The notes: generated from the sequence alone by a model not told the origin. 62,107 nt of DNA from Verrucomicrobiota bacterium (GCA_026397955.1 JAPLTV010000028.1:1-62107); one strand, 5' to 3'; positions 24,201 to 33,351 are shown, counted from the stretch's first letter. Made by a program: numbers and translations.

Positions 24201-26738
24201 CTGGAATGCGTCTCGGCCTACGCGCGCCAGTTCGTCGAACAACTGCCGAAGCCCGACATCGATTCGCTCACGGGCCTGCCGCCCACGGTCGCGATCGAAC
24301 AGCGCGTGACCCGAGGTTCCGCGAAGTCCACCGTGGCGACGGTCACCGAGGTCGCCCAATACCTCCGCGTGCTCTTCGCCCGCGCCGGCGTGCTGCACAG
24401 CCCGACTACCGGCGAGCCGCTCGAGGAAATGACCGAAGACGCAGTCGTCCGCCTCGTCGCCAAGAAGGCGAAGTCACTGAAGAAAGGTTCGCTCCTCGTC
24501 GCGGCCCCGCTCGTCCGCTCCCGCAAGGGCCATCATCGCCCGCTGGCCGAATGGGCCGAGACCAAGGGTCTCCGTCTCCTTCGTTGCGACGGCAAGATGC
24601 TCAAGGTCGAAGGCTTCGAAGGCCTCGACCGCTATTCCGAACACGACGTCGACGCAGTCTTCGGCGAGATCCGCGCCGACGGATTGATCCGCCTGCCCGA
24701 CGAGACTGAGGAGTCCGGCGAAAAAGCCCTCCGTTCGCTCGTCCGCCAGGCGCTGGCTTCCGGCAAGAACGCGTGCGTCCTCCTGGGCGCCGACGGCCAT
24801 CAACTCGCCTACCTCTCGACGTCGCGCAGCGATCCCGCCACGGGCGAATCATTCCCCGAGGTCGACCCGAAGCACCTCTCCTGGAACTCGCCGCGCGGAT
24901 GGTGCCCTGATTGCCGCGGCCACGGGCTGGAAGTGAAGACCTTCTCGGCCGACGAAGAAGAGTCCATCAACGAGAACGCCATCGCGGACCGCGTCGGCGA
25001 AGAAGTCTGCCCGACCTGCCAAGGCGAACGTCTCGGCCCCATAGGGCGCTCGGTGAAGCTCGCCGGCCCGAAAGGCCGCTCGCTCTCCCTGCCCGGCCTG
25101 CTCCGCCTGCAGCCCGACGAATCCCTCGCTTTCCTTTCCGGACTCAAACTCGAGGCCCGCGAGAAAGCCATCGTGGGGGCGCTGCTGCCCGAGATCGGCG
25201 CCCGCCTTCGCTTCTTGGATTCCGTCGGCCTCGGCTACCTCGCGCTCGACCGCGGCGCCGACACGCTCTCCGGCGGTGAAGCGCAACGCATCCGCCTCGC
25301 GGCCCAGCTGGGCTCAACCCTTTCTGGCGCACTCTATGTGCTCGACGAACCGAGCATCGGCCTGCACCCGCGCGATAACGACCGTCTCATCGGCTCGCTC
25401 AAGGACCTCCGCGACCGCGGCAACACGGTCCTCGTCGTCGAACACGACGAAGACACCATGCGCGCCGCCGACCTGGTCATCGACATGGGCCCGGGCGCCG
25501 GTGTCCACGGCGGCACGATCGTCGCGCAAGGCACCGCAGCCGCCCTCGAGAAACGCGCCGACTCCGTCACCGGCCGATTCCTCAAGGAAGCCATCCCTCA
25601 TCCGCTCCGCGGCGCCCGCCGCCCGATCGCCGGCAAGGGTGCGCCCGAGGAATGGGTCCGCCTGAAGAACGCGGCGCTCCGCAACCTCAAGGGTTTCGAC
25701 GTCCAGATCCCCGTTGGTCGACTCACCGTGGTCTGCGGCGTCTCGGGCGCCGGCAAGTCCACGCTCGTCACTGACCTGCTCGCTCCGGCGATCCGCGCAG
25801 CCATCGCCAAAAAGAAGGACGGCCTCACGGGCAAGGAAGCGATGACGGTCGTCTCCCATGAAGGAAAATCGGCCTTTGCCACATTGTCGGGACTCAAAGG
25901 TTTCCGCCAACTGGTCGTCGTCGACCAGGAACCGATCGGCAAGACACCGCGCTCCACACCAGCGACCTACATCGGGGCATGGGATCTCATCCGCGAGCGT
26001 CTCGCTTCGCTCCCCGAAGCAGCCATCCGCGGACATGGCGCCGGCTTCTTCTCATTTAATACTTCCGGCGGTCGTTGCGAAGCCTGCTCGGGCGCCGGTC
26101 GCATCAAACTCGAGATGAGCTTCCTGCCCGATACCTATGTGCCTTGCGAAGAATGCGCCGGCACGCGCTACGGTTCCGCTGCCAAAGCCATCCGTTGGAA
26201 CGGCAAGTCCGCCGCGGATCTCCTCGCGATGACGTTCGAGGAAGCCGCAGCGTTCCTTTCCTTTGACGCCAAGCTGGGCGACCTCTGCGGGTTGATGGTG
26301 AAGACCGGGCTGGGCTACCTCACGCTCGGCCAGAGCAGCCCGACGCTTTCGGGCGGCGAAGCCCAGCGTCTCAAGCTCGTCAGCGAACTCGCCCAAGGTC
26401 TCCCGACGTTCCGCGAACGCTCGCGCGGCGAGATTCGACCGAACCTCTACATCCTGGAAGAGCCGACCATCGGCCTACACCAGTCGGACTGTCGCCGCCT
26501 GATTGAACTAATCCACGCGCTCGTCGACCAAGGCCACACGGTCGTCGTCATCGAACATCACCCCGACGTGATCGCCGAAGCGGACTGGGTCCTCGAAATC
26601 GGTCCCGAAGGCGGCAACGCCGGCGGCGAGCTCGTCCACGCGGGCGACCCCGAATCCCTCGCCAAGCAGAAGAAGTCTCCGACCGCCCCCTCTCTCCGGA
26701 TCACACTGGAACGAGGTAAGATCGTCGCGAAGGCCTGA
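21210..26738 (+). CDS. uvrA: Double-length UvrA with four ABC ATPase domains
   Basis: UvrA recognises bulky DNA lesions and loads UvrB in nucleotide excision repair. Ordinary UvrA is ~940 residues with two ABC domains; this 1842-residue protein is two UvrA units in tandem. Four P-loops are visible (GLSGAGKSS, GVSGSGKST, GVSGSGKSS, GVSGAGKST), four LSGGE signatures, and zinc-finger CxxC pairs in all four halves. Three Walker B motifs read LDEP, but the fourth reads LEEP (YILEEPTIGLH), replacing the Walker B aspartate. Chlamydial UvrA is also about 1,790 residues, so the duplication is probably an old PVC trait. An internal ATG five codons in (MSAPRPDA) is an alternative start. Confidence 0.96.
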   Translation: MEGPMSAPRPDAIRLRGVRQNNLKGFDVDIPVGKLVVVTGLSGAGKSSLVFDTLHAEGQRRYVETFSPYVRQFLELLPSPALDSAENVRPSVAIKQGNAVRTSRSTVGTMTELCDWFKVWFAHRADLIDPASGKVIVPRGPDAAWLDSLTRFPGQSLSLAFAVSKPETLGWKTIAEEFSKAGFSRAFASGQRIRLTEDEIPADATELLVIQDRVTIAADQASRFHEAALAAFRLGGARLRLLDDQGHELSRYSEALESPVDGRRFRPASPALFSFNSPVGACPECRGFGRVIGLDWNKIIPNPALTLAEGAIAPFQGNVYGESQKDLVRACRKASVPLDVPWKKLSAAHRKFVENGEPGYVQGEYDSKWYGIRGFFRWLEGTTYKMHVRVFLSRWRAYESCPKCQGRRFREESLFWRWQGKSLPELYASPVSDLRTLLAPLAPKDSRHPADHALEAILARLGYLEAVGLGYLALDRLSRTLSGGEVQRVNLTSCLGACLADTVFVLDEPSVGMHARDLSRMVGILRSLVDQGNTVVVVEHDESVMRAADWLIEIGPRPGAEGGHLLYQGVPKGILKIKDSATGNWLSGRRVSAPRTPRPIGDTTPRLRVSGATVNNLSDFACSIPLGRLVGLCGVSGSGKSTLLHQVIGRRDPESGDEAKELKWVKFDKEPAEVALVDQSPATRTPRSNPALYVGAWDAIRTLLGNSAEAKAAGLTPSHFSFNAGEGRCERCGGAGWETVEMQFVSDVALPCPSCNGKRFRDEVLSFHYDGKSVGDLLAMSVTEARKFLGERTPASAQLACLEEVGLGYLSMGQPLTTLSGGEAQRLKLVRYLSKIDTRKPGALLLLDEPTTGLHREDVSRLIGLLHRLTEAGHSLIVVEHHLDVLKSCDWILEMGPEAGPAGGHLVAEGTPAEVAKAGTVTGRFLAQGDDAFASASTTASKPRPTAISLRGAREHNLKDVSLEIPHGSLTVMTGVSGSGKSSLAFDILFAEGQRRFLECVSAYARQFVEQLPKPDIDSLTGLPPTVAIEQRVTRGSAKSTVATVTEVAQYLRVLFARAGVLHSPTTGEPLEEMTEDAVVRLVAKKAKSLKKGSLLVAAPLVRSRKGHHRPLAEWAETKGLRLLRCDGKMLKVEGFEGLDRYSEHDVDAVFGEIRADGLIRLPDETEESGEKALRSLVRQALASGKNACVLLGADGHQLAYLSTSRSDPATGESFPEVDPKHLSWNSPRGWCPDCRGHGLEVKTFSADEEESINENAIADRVGEEVCPTCQGERLGPIGRSVKLAGPKGRSLSLPGLLRLQPDESLAFLSGLKLEAREKAIVGALLPEIGARLRFLDSVGLGYLALDRGADTLSGGEAQRIRLAAQLGSTLSGALYVLDEPSIGLHPRDNDRLIGSLKDLRDRGNTVLVVEHDEDTMRAADLVIDMGPGAGVHGGTIVAQGTAAALEKRADSVTGRFLKEAIPHPLRGARRPIAGKGAPEEWVRLKNAALRNLKGFDVQIPVGRLTVVCGVSGAGKSTLVTDLLAPAIRAAIAKKKDGLTGKEAMTVVSHEGKSAFATLSGLKGFRQLVVVDQEPIGKTPRSTPATYIGAWDLIRERLASLPEAAIRGHGAGFFSFNTSGGRCEACSGAGRIKLEMSFLPDTYVPCEECAGTRYGSAAKAIRWNGKSAADLLAMTFEEAAAFLSFDAKLGDLCGLMVKTGLGYLTLGQSSPTLSGGEAQRLKLVSELAQGLPTFRERSRGEIRPNLYILEEPTIGLHQSDCRRLIELIHALVDQGHTVVVIEHHPDVIAEADWVLEIGPEGGNAGGELVHAGDPESLAKQKKSPTAPSLRITLERGKIVAKA

Positions 26739-26816
26739 AGCGACGGGCAATTGGCCGACCAGAGCGATGTTCTTTTGACCATTGGCGTCGGGATGACATC
26801 CTGAGCACCGTTCCCC

Positions 26817-28964
26817 ATGGCCAGCCAACCCCCTTCACCGAAGAAGCCTGCGCCCGTCCTCGCGCGCCGCAGCAGCCAGACCAACTGGCCGACCGTCATC
26901 ATCGGAGGCACGCTCCTTACTGCCGCCGGTTGGTTCGTCTGGCAGGCCAATCAAAAGCAGCCCGAGGTCGTCATCGTCAAAGAAGTGCCGAAGCAGACGG
27001 AAACCCCGAAAGTCGAAGAGCCTGAGAAGAAGCCGACGGCCGTCGTCGAAACGAAACCGGCTGCGCCGGTGGAGACCCCGAAGATGGCGGAGGTTCCGAA
27101 AATCGAACCGGAGAAGAAATCGGAAGCCGTTGTCGAAACCAAAGCCTACGTCTTCACGGGCGCTGGACTGAACGACCCGAAGTTCTTCGTCATCCTGGCC
27201 GACGACGCCCGACTGCGACTCAAGGACGGAAAGTGGGAAGAGCATCTGGCCCGCCTGCAGAAAGGTCTGCTACCTGCGCTTGCGGCCACATCTTCCACCG
27301 ACGGCGTCGAACGCCATAACCGACTTTGGGATAGCCGCGCCTTCGCCCTCGGCATGAATCAGGCGCTATTCATCCGCCGCGTGGGTCCCGAAATCCTGCG
27401 TACCGCCGCCCAAGGCGGCGAGAAGCTGCCAGCCCTCCTCTCAGACCTGCTCGGCCGCGCCGACCTGCTCGAGAAATTCGCACTCACGCTTAAGCCGGAG
27501 GACGACGCCGCGGAAGCCCTCCGCGTATGGGCGCTGTTGGCGGCCGACGATACGCCGGCCCAGCGCGGCAAATACGACAACCTGCAGATCGCCTGCGCTC
27601 TAGTCTTTGATCAGCCGCTCACCTGGGGACGCTTCGACGGCGGCGCGGCTTGTACCGCCGACGCCCTGACGCGTTATCGCTACTTCAAGACCAACACCGA
27701 GGCTGGCCGGCTCGTCGGCGACGTCCGCAAATCCTCGCCCGGCGACCTCGTCTGGGTGGTCGGCGCCACGGCGACTGAAGAGGAGATGACCTGGGCGCTG
27801 GCGAACCCGAAGCTGCGCTCGCTCGCCGAATGGGCCCCGAGCTACGGGATGATCCGCTATCGCATGGATTACGTGACCCAGGAGAAGACGAAGCTGCCCA
27901 AGCCGACGGAAGGCACGCTGAAGGAGATCTTCGAGATCGGCGGCATCTGCATGCATCAGGCGCACTTCGCCGCCAACACCGCGCGCGCCTTCGGCATCCC
28001 CGCCGCCTACGTGACCGGCGACGGCAACCGCGGCGGTCACGCGTGGTTCGCCTACCAGCGCAAGGACAAGGAATGGAACATGAACACCGGACGGTATAAC
28101 GACGGTTATGCCTGCGGTCAGACGACGGACCCGCAGACACGGCGCCGCATCGGGGAGTTCGAGGTCCAGATTCTCGGCGACGCCCAACGCCGCGGCGAAC
28201 GTTTCGTAAAATCGCAGAGGCTCCAGCTCGCCGCGCAAATCTTCGCCGACGGCGGCAACATCGAGGCCCAGCACGACTGCCTCCGTCTCGCGGTGCTCGC
28301 CGCTAACCGTTGCCTCGAAGGCTGGCGCGCCTACGCCGCCTGCCTGGAGGCCCTCGGGCCGAAGGTGAAGACTGAAGAATGGAAGAACTTCGTCTTGGAG
28401 ATGCGCCGCGCCTTCGACGACTGGCCCGATATGCGGGAGTTGGCCGACGACATGGAAGCGAAGCACCTCTTCCCGACGATGACTCAAGACGAGATCTTCC
28501 TGAGCTGCAAACGCGCCTACGACCGCCTGATCGCCGAGAAGAAACGCCGCGGGGAATACGACCGGACCCGCTACGACTTGGTCCAAAAGGCCGTCGAACG
28601 TGAATCGGCCGTCCTGATGACCGACCGGGCCAAGAACGCGGAGAAGCTCGCCAACCTCCACCGGCGGGCCCTTGAAGACAACGCCGACCACCTGCCCACC
28701 TTCCGCGCTCTGCTCGAGGGCTACTACCTCGCCGTGAAGGGTGACACCAAGATGGAGTCTGTCTTCCTTTCCGAGATGGAGCGCGTCTACCGCCGCAAAC
28801 TCGGCGGAATGGCCGGCGCCGACGTCTTCCGACTCAAGGCGCTCGCAGGACTGCTTGACCTTATCCAAGGCTACTTCGACAAATGCGATGACGCCGAACG
28901 CGCCCGCCGGCTGCGACTCGAGTCCGAGAAGATCCAAAAGACCCTCGATAAGATGAAGAAATGA
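26817..28964 (+). CDS. Membrane-anchored transglutaminase-like protein
   Basis: The 715-residue protein has one N-terminal membrane helix (residues ~25-44, WPTVIIGGTLLTAAGWFVW). Next comes a Pro/Glu/Lys/Val-rich linker with near-repeated VVETK units, and then a large domain. A transglutaminase-like core is suggested by Cys378 in GGICMHQAHFAAN and His408 in GGHAWFAYQ, followed by NMNTGRYNDGY. The remaining C-terminal half is helical with TPR-like character. The active side is probably periplasmic; the substrate is unknown. Its stop overlaps pdxJ as ATGA. Confidence 0.72.
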   Translation: MASQPPSPKKPAPVLARRSSQTNWPTVIIGGTLLTAAGWFVWQANQKQPEVVIVKEVPKQTETPKVEEPEKKPTAVVETKPAAPVETPKMAEVPKIEPEKKSEAVVETKAYVFTGAGLNDPKFFVILADDARLRLKDGKWEEHLARLQKGLLPALAATSSTDGVERHNRLWDSRAFALGMNQALFIRRVGPEILRTAAQGGEKLPALLSDLLGRADLLEKFALTLKPEDDAAEALRVWALLAADDTPAQRGKYDNLQIACALVFDQPLTWGRFDGGAACTADALTRYRYFKTNTEAGRLVGDVRKSSPGDLVWVVGATATEEEMTWALANPKLRSLAEWAPSYGMIRYRMDYVTQEKTKLPKPTEGTLKEIFEIGGICMHQAHFAANTARAFGIPAAYVTGDGNRGGHAWFAYQRKDKEWNMNTGRYNDGYACGQTTDPQTRRRIGEFEVQILGDAQRRGERFVKSQRLQLAAQIFADGGNIEAQHDCLRLAVLAANRCLEGWRAYAACLEALGPKVKTEEWKNFVLEMRRAFDDWPDMRELADDMEAKHLFPTMTQDEIFLSCKRAYDRLIAEKKRRGEYDRTRYDLVQKAVERESAVLMTDRAKNAEKLANLHRRALEDNADHLPTFRALLEGYYLAVKGDTKMESVFLSEMERVYRRKLGGMAGADVFRLKALAGLLDLIQGYFDKCDDAERARRLRLESEKIQKTLDKMKK

Positions 28965-29719
28965 CCACCTCCCGTCCCATCCTCCTCGGAGTCAACATCG
29001 ACCACGCTGCGACGCTCCGCCAAGCGCGCTACCGCGGCGCGCACCAATCGCCGCATGCGGAGCCCGATGTCGTGGCCTTCACGCGCGACGCCCTCGCCGG
29101 CGGCGCCGACGGCATCACGCTCCACCTACGCGAAGATCGCCGCCACATCCAGGACGCCGACGTCCATGCGATCGCCGCGATCCCAGGTATCCGCCTCAAC
29201 CTTGAGATGGCTTGCACGTCTGCGATGACCAGTTTCGCCCTGCAACTCCGCCCCGCCGCGGTCTGCCTCGTCCCGGAATCCCGCGAAGAGGTGACGACCG
29301 AAGGTGGACTCGACGTCGCCGGCCAGCTCGCCCGCGTCCGCGAGACCACCCAGGCACTGAAGTCCGCCGGCATCGAGGTCTCGCTCTTCATCGGACCCGA
29401 CGCCCCGCAGATCGAAGCCGCGGTCGCCGTCGGCGCACCGGTCATCGAACTCCACACGGGCGCCTTCGCCAACGCCTGGAAATCCCCGGCCGCCGAAGCC
29501 GAACTCGCCCGGCTCCGCGTCGCCTGCGAGCAGGCCCACCGTCTCGGACTCATCGTGAACGCCGGACACGGCATCAATTACGATAACATCCGGGCAATCC
29601 TGACGCTGCCGCACCTGCACGAACTGAATATCGGCCACTCGATCGTCGCCCGCGCCCTCTTCACGGGAATCCGCGGGGCGGTGTCCGAGATGAAGTCCCA
29701 CCTGACGCAGAAGGCATGA
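28961..29719 (+). CDS. pdxJ: Pyridoxine 5'-phosphate synthase
   Basis: PdxJ condenses 3-amino-1-hydroxyacetone phosphate with deoxyxylulose phosphate in vitamin B6 synthesis. The 252-residue TIM barrel shows LGVNIDHAATLRQAR, ITLHLREDRRHIQDADV, NLEMACT and NAGHGINYDN, covering the known catalytic histidine and glutamate regions. It overlaps the gene before it and acpS after it by ATGA. The pdxJ-acpS pairing is common in bacteria. Confidence 0.97.
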   Translation: MTTSRPILLGVNIDHAATLRQARYRGAHQSPHAEPDVVAFTRDALAGGADGITLHLREDRRHIQDADVHAIAAIPGIRLNLEMACTSAMTSFALQLRPAAVCLVPESREEVTTEGGLDVAGQLARVRETTQALKSAGIEVSLFIGPDAPQIEAAVAVGAPVIELHTGAFANAWKSPAAEAELARLRVACEQAHRLGLIVNAGHGINYDNIRAILTLPHLHELNIGHSIVARALFTGIRGAVSEMKSHLTQKA

Positions 29720-30111
29720 ACCTCGAAGGTGGCAACGTGCTCGGCGTCGGCGTGGACCTCACGGAGGTCGACCGTATCCGCTCCGCGCACATGAAGCACG
29801 GTGAGTCCTTCCTCAACAAGGTCTTCACGCCCGCCGAACAAAAGCTCTGCCTCGCGAAGGCCGATCCTTATCCATCCCTGGCCGCCCGCTTCGCCGCCAA
29901 GGAAGCCGCCAGCAAGGCTTTTGGTACCGGCATCGGCGCGGAACTCGCGCTGACCAGTATCGGCGTGCTCAACGGTCCTGAAGGCGAACCCGTCGTCGAG
30001 CTCGACGACAAAGCCCGTGCCCTGCTCGCCGCCCGCGGCGCCTCCCGCCTGCTGCTCTCGCTCACGCACACCGACACGCTGGCCCAGGCTTTCGTGGTGC
30101 TGGTCCGCTGA
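29716..30111 (+). CDS. acpS: Holo-[acyl-carrier-protein] synthase
   Basis: AcpS transfers 4'-phosphopantetheine from CoA to apo-ACP. The 131-residue protein carries the two magnesium-binding segments, VGVDLTEVDRI and RFAAKEAASKAFGTGIG, and ends with LLSLTHTDTLAQAFVV. The start overlaps the pdxJ stop (ATGA). The next gene starts 4 bp after its stop codon. Confidence 0.96.
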   Translation: MNLEGGNVLGVGVDLTEVDRIRSAHMKHGESFLNKVFTPAEQKLCLAKADPYPSLAARFAAKEAASKAFGTGIGAELALTSIGVLNGPEGEPVVELDDKARALLAARGASRLLLSLTHTDTLAQAFVVLVR

Positions 30112-30115
30112 GACC

Positions 30116-31609
30116 ATGAGCCTCTCCGCCCGCCTGCCGGTCCTCTCCTGTGCCGAAGCCGCGGCCGCCGAAGCCGCGTTCCTCGCCGGCGATACCTCCC
30201 TTTCTTGGAAACTGATGAACGTCGCCGCACGCGGCGTCGCCGACGAAGCGGTCGCGCTGCTCGGCTGTAAACCGGAACGCATCCTGGTCCTCGCCGGCAA
30301 AGGCAACAACGGCGCCGACGCCTTCCGCGCCGCGCTGCATTGCGCCCGTCGCGGTACGGAGATCGTCGCGGTCTTCGCCGAAGGCGGCCCGGCCCGCGCC
30401 CAGGCCCAACGCGCCTGGTCCGCCCGCAAGCCCGGCGTCCGCATCGGCGTGGTCGCCGCCGCGAACCTTCGCCTGCTCGCGGCCCATGAGTTCGACCTGA
30501 TCTTCGACGGCATTCTCGGCCAAGGCTTCCACGCGCCGCTGTCGGCAGAGCTGCGCGCCTTCCTCCGTACATCCGAGTCGCTGAGAGGGCTGCGCGTCGC
30601 GGTCGACCTGCCCAGCGGCCTCGGCGACGATGCCACGGGACCGGCATTCCGCGCCGACCTCACGGTCTCGATCGGCTGCCTGAAACGGCCGTTGCTCGCG
30701 CCGAAATCCGCCCGCTTCATCGGTCGACTCCGCGTCCTCGACATCGGCCTACCGCTCGGGGAAACCGAAGAGGCCTGCGTGACCGCGAGTTCGCTCGCTC
30801 CGCTGAGCCGTCCGCGCCGCGCGCGCAGCGACAAGCGCCATCAGGGACGGTTGCTCATCGTGGGCGGTTCAGAGCGCATGCCCGGCGCGGTGCTGATGAA
30901 CACCGCCGCGGCCCTGCGCTCCGGCGCGGCGCTCGTCACGACCTGCCTGCCTGAATCAGTGCGCGCGAAAGCGGCCGTCGCCTATCCCGAAGCCATGTGG
31001 CGCGGACTTCGGATCCGCCGCGATGGCACCATCGCTCTCGCGAACCTGAAGGAGATCCGCGCTTTGCTCGCGGACAAGGACACTTTGCTCATCGGCTCTG
31101 GTATGGGCGAGAAGGCTGCCAAGCTGATTGGCTCGGTCGTCGACCGCTGCGCCGTCGATCTCGTGCTCGATGCCGACGCGCTCCGCCCTTCCGTCATTAC
31201 CGCGTCGAAACAAGCCAAGGTCCGCGTGCTGTTGCCACACGCCGGCGAATTCAAGCGCCTCAGCGGCCGCGACGCCTCCGTGAAGGCGGCCCGCGCCTAT
31301 GCACGCAAGACGAAGACGATCGTCGTGCTTAAAGGCCCGCTGACCTGCGTCACCGACGGCCTCCGCGTCATCCATATTCCTTTCGGCGGCCCAGTGCTCG
31401 CGCGCGGCGGTTCGGGCGACCTGCTCGCGGGTATCGTGGCCTCGGTGCTGTCCCGTCGCCAAGAACTGGGGCTAACGCCGTTCGACGCCGTGGTGCTCGC
31501 GGCGACTTGGCACGCCCGCGCCGCCGACTGGCTGAGGGAAACCCATGGGGAAGAAGCGGTGAGAACCACCGACCTCCTCGCTGGGCTGTCCCCTGTGTTG
31601 CGCGGCTGA
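30116..31609 (+). CDS. nnr: Bifunctional NAD(P)H-hydrate epimerase / dehydratase
   Basis: This enzyme repairs hydrated NADH and NADPH. Residues 1-~215 are the YjeF-N epimerase domain, with VLAGKGNNGADAFRAA as the nucleotide-binding loop and VDLPSGLGDDATG near its end. Residues ~220-497 are the ribokinase-like dehydratase, with LLIVGGSERMPGAVLM, LPHAGEFKRLSGRD and the anion hole GGSGDLLAG where most relatives have GTGD. The start is ATG 30116; the frame upstream runs inside acpS and is a shadow. Confidence 0.94.
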   Translation: MSLSARLPVLSCAEAAAAEAAFLAGDTSLSWKLMNVAARGVADEAVALLGCKPERILVLAGKGNNGADAFRAALHCARRGTEIVAVFAEGGPARAQAQRAWSARKPGVRIGVVAAANLRLLAAHEFDLIFDGILGQGFHAPLSAELRAFLRTSESLRGLRVAVDLPSGLGDDATGPAFRADLTVSIGCLKRPLLAPKSARFIGRLRVLDIGLPLGETEEACVTASSLAPLSRPRRARSDKRHQGRLLIVGGSERMPGAVLMNTAAALRSGAALVTTCLPESVRAKAAVAYPEAMWRGLRIRRDGTIALANLKEIRALLADKDTLLIGSGMGEKAAKLIGSVVDRCAVDLVLDADALRPSVITASKQAKVRVLLPHAGEFKRLSGRDASVKAARAYARKTKTIVVLKGPLTCVTDGLRVIHIPFGGPVLARGGSGDLLAGIVASVLSRRQELGLTPFDAVVLAATWHARAADWLRETHGEEAVRTTDLLAGLSPVLRG

Positions 31610-31631
31610 AGCAGACCGGCTGGCTGGCGGG

Positions 31632-32717
31632 ATGCTTCCGATCCCGACCGACCCGCTCGCCCAACGCGTCCTCCTCAACGGACTCAAAGGCGTCGGCCCG
31701 GTCACGGTGCGACGGCTGCGCGATGCGTTCGGTGGCGACCTCTCGGTCGCGCTCGGCGCCCCGGCCGATCAGTTGGCCAAGGTGGAAGGCGTCACCCGGC
31801 CCGTCGCCGCCGCAATCGCCGCGCGCGGCTTCGATTGGGCCGCGGAGATGGGGCGCGTACGCGAACTGGGCTTCCGCCTGCTGAGCGAGGACGACGAAGC
31901 CTGGCCTTCGTCGCTCGCCAAGCTCTGGGATCCGCCGCTGGTGCTCTATGCCGAAGGCTCGCATTTCCCGGGTGACCGCTCTGTTGGTATCATTGGATCA
32001 CGCCATTGCACGACGTATGGCGCCTCGCTCGCCCGCAGCTTCGCGCGCGACCTGGCGAAGGAAGGCTGGTGGATTGTCAGCGGACTGGCCCGCGGCATCG
32101 ACACCGCCGCACATGAAGGGGCGCTCGACGCCGACGGGCGTACGGCGGCCGTGGTCGGTCACGGACTCGACCTCACCTTCCCGCCTGAAGCCGTCCGACT
32201 GCGCACACGCATGAAAACTGAGGGCTGCATACTTTCGGAGTTCCCGCTCGGGCGGCCCGCCGACCGGCAGACCTTTCCGCAACGCAACCGCATCGTCGCC
32301 GGGCTGGTGCGCGTGATGGTGGTCGTCGAGACCGACGTCGATGGCGGCAGCATGATCACCGCGCGCTTCGCGGGAGACCTCGGCAAGACGCTTTGCGCCG
32401 TGCCCGGGCGCGCCGACAGCCCGTCAAGCCGCGGTTGCCATGCGCTCATCCGCGATGGCGCCACGCTGGTCTCTTCGGTGGACGAGATCCTCACCGAATT
32501 GGGCGAGGCACGCGGGAGCCCCGCACTCGCACTCATCGAAGATCCGCCCGAGTTCGCGCGCTGGTTGCCACACTTCGCCGGCGGCACGGCGCATGATGCC
32601 GAAAGCCTGTCCGTGCTCGCGGATTGCGCGGTCGCCGAAGCCGCGGTGAGCCTGACCATGATGGAGATCCGCGGCGTGCTCACGCGCCGGCCCGACGGGC
32701 GCCACGAGCGGACCTGA
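31632..32717 (+). CDS. dprA: DNA-processing protein DprA
   Basis: DprA protects incoming single-stranded DNA and loads RecA during transformation. The 361-residue protein starts with a helix-hairpin-helix segment (GLKGVGPVTVRRLRDAFGG). The Rossmann-like DprA domain follows (SVGIIGSRHCTTYGASLARS, VSGLARGIDTAAHEGAL, FPQRNRIVAGL), and then a weakly conserved C-terminal region. dprA also occurs in species not known to be competent, so competence is not implied. It is the last gene of the plus-strand run from 26817. Confidence 0.94.
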   Translation: MLPIPTDPLAQRVLLNGLKGVGPVTVRRLRDAFGGDLSVALGAPADQLAKVEGVTRPVAAAIAARGFDWAAEMGRVRELGFRLLSEDDEAWPSSLAKLWDPPLVLYAEGSHFPGDRSVGIIGSRHCTTYGASLARSFARDLAKEGWWIVSGLARGIDTAAHEGALDADGRTAAVVGHGLDLTFPPEAVRLRTRMKTEGCILSEFPLGRPADRQTFPQRNRIVAGLVRVMVVVETDVDGGSMITARFAGDLGKTLCAVPGRADSPSSRGCHALIRDGATLVSSVDEILTELGEARGSPALALIEDPPEFARWLPHFAGGTAHDAESLSVLADCAVAEAAVSLTMMEIRGVLTRRPDGRHERT

Positions 32718-32718
32718 C

Positions 32719-33351
32719 TCAGCGGTGGGGCACGTTGCCTTCGTTCGCCGGCACCGGCACCGTGAGCGGATTCCCGAGGCAACGGTCGATGACCGCCTTG
32801 GGCTTGGCGAAACAGTCCCGTAATGAACCCATGACCGGACGCCACCCGTCGCCGAACGCCGCTGGGTAAGCCGTCGCGCTCAAAGCCTCATGATTCGCGA
32901 GCCAAAGTGCGCGCACGCAATGCCAGCCCTGCGAGACGAAGACGACGTGCTCGTCGGGGTAGTAGGCCTTCGCTCGGAGGACCGAATCCAACGTCCGCCA
33001 GCCGTAAGGATCTTCCACGATCGGACAGGTCACGCCGGCCGCGCGCAGCTGCGTCGCCATCACGCGGGCATGGACGTCGGTGCCGGAAGTCACGATGAGC
33101 TTCACGCGCCCCGAACGCGCCAATTCCACGGCGGCGTCGATGCGCGGGCGATAGGTACCGCTGCGCTCACCGGTCGCGCCCACGAATTCATCGGTCCCGA
33201 GGACGACCATCACGGCGCCGACCGGGACTTCCGATGGCTTACTTGCTAGACGACCCCAGCCGGCCGACCAGACCCAGAGGTTCGATCCGATGAAGAAAAA
33301 GACCAGCAAAGCTAAAATCGCACCTACCCCGCGTTTGAGCCATCGAGACAT
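32719..33351 (-). CDS. SanA/YdcF-like DUF218 membrane protein
   Basis: The 210-residue protein has an N-terminal membrane anchor (residues ~9-29, GAILALLVFFFIGSNLWVW) and a DUF218-type domain facing the periplasm. Seen motifs are VVLGTDEFVGATGERSGTYRPRIDAA read as short blocks at ~48-73, KLIVTSGTD and VFVSQGWHCVRAL. Relatives such as E. coli SanA affect envelope barrier function; the enzyme reaction is unknown. It is convergent with dprA, with one base between the two stop codons. Confidence 0.82.
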   Translation of the reverse strand: MSRWLKRGVGAILALLVFFFIGSNLWVWSAGWGRLASKPSEVPVGAVMVVLGTDEFVGATGERSGTYRPRIDAAVELARSGRVKLIVTSGTDVHARVMATQLRAAGVTCPIVEDPYGWRTLDSVLRAKAYYPDEHVVFVSQGWHCVRALWLANHEALSATAYPAAFGDGWRPVMGSLRDCFAKPKAVIDRCLGNPLTVPVPANEGNVPHR

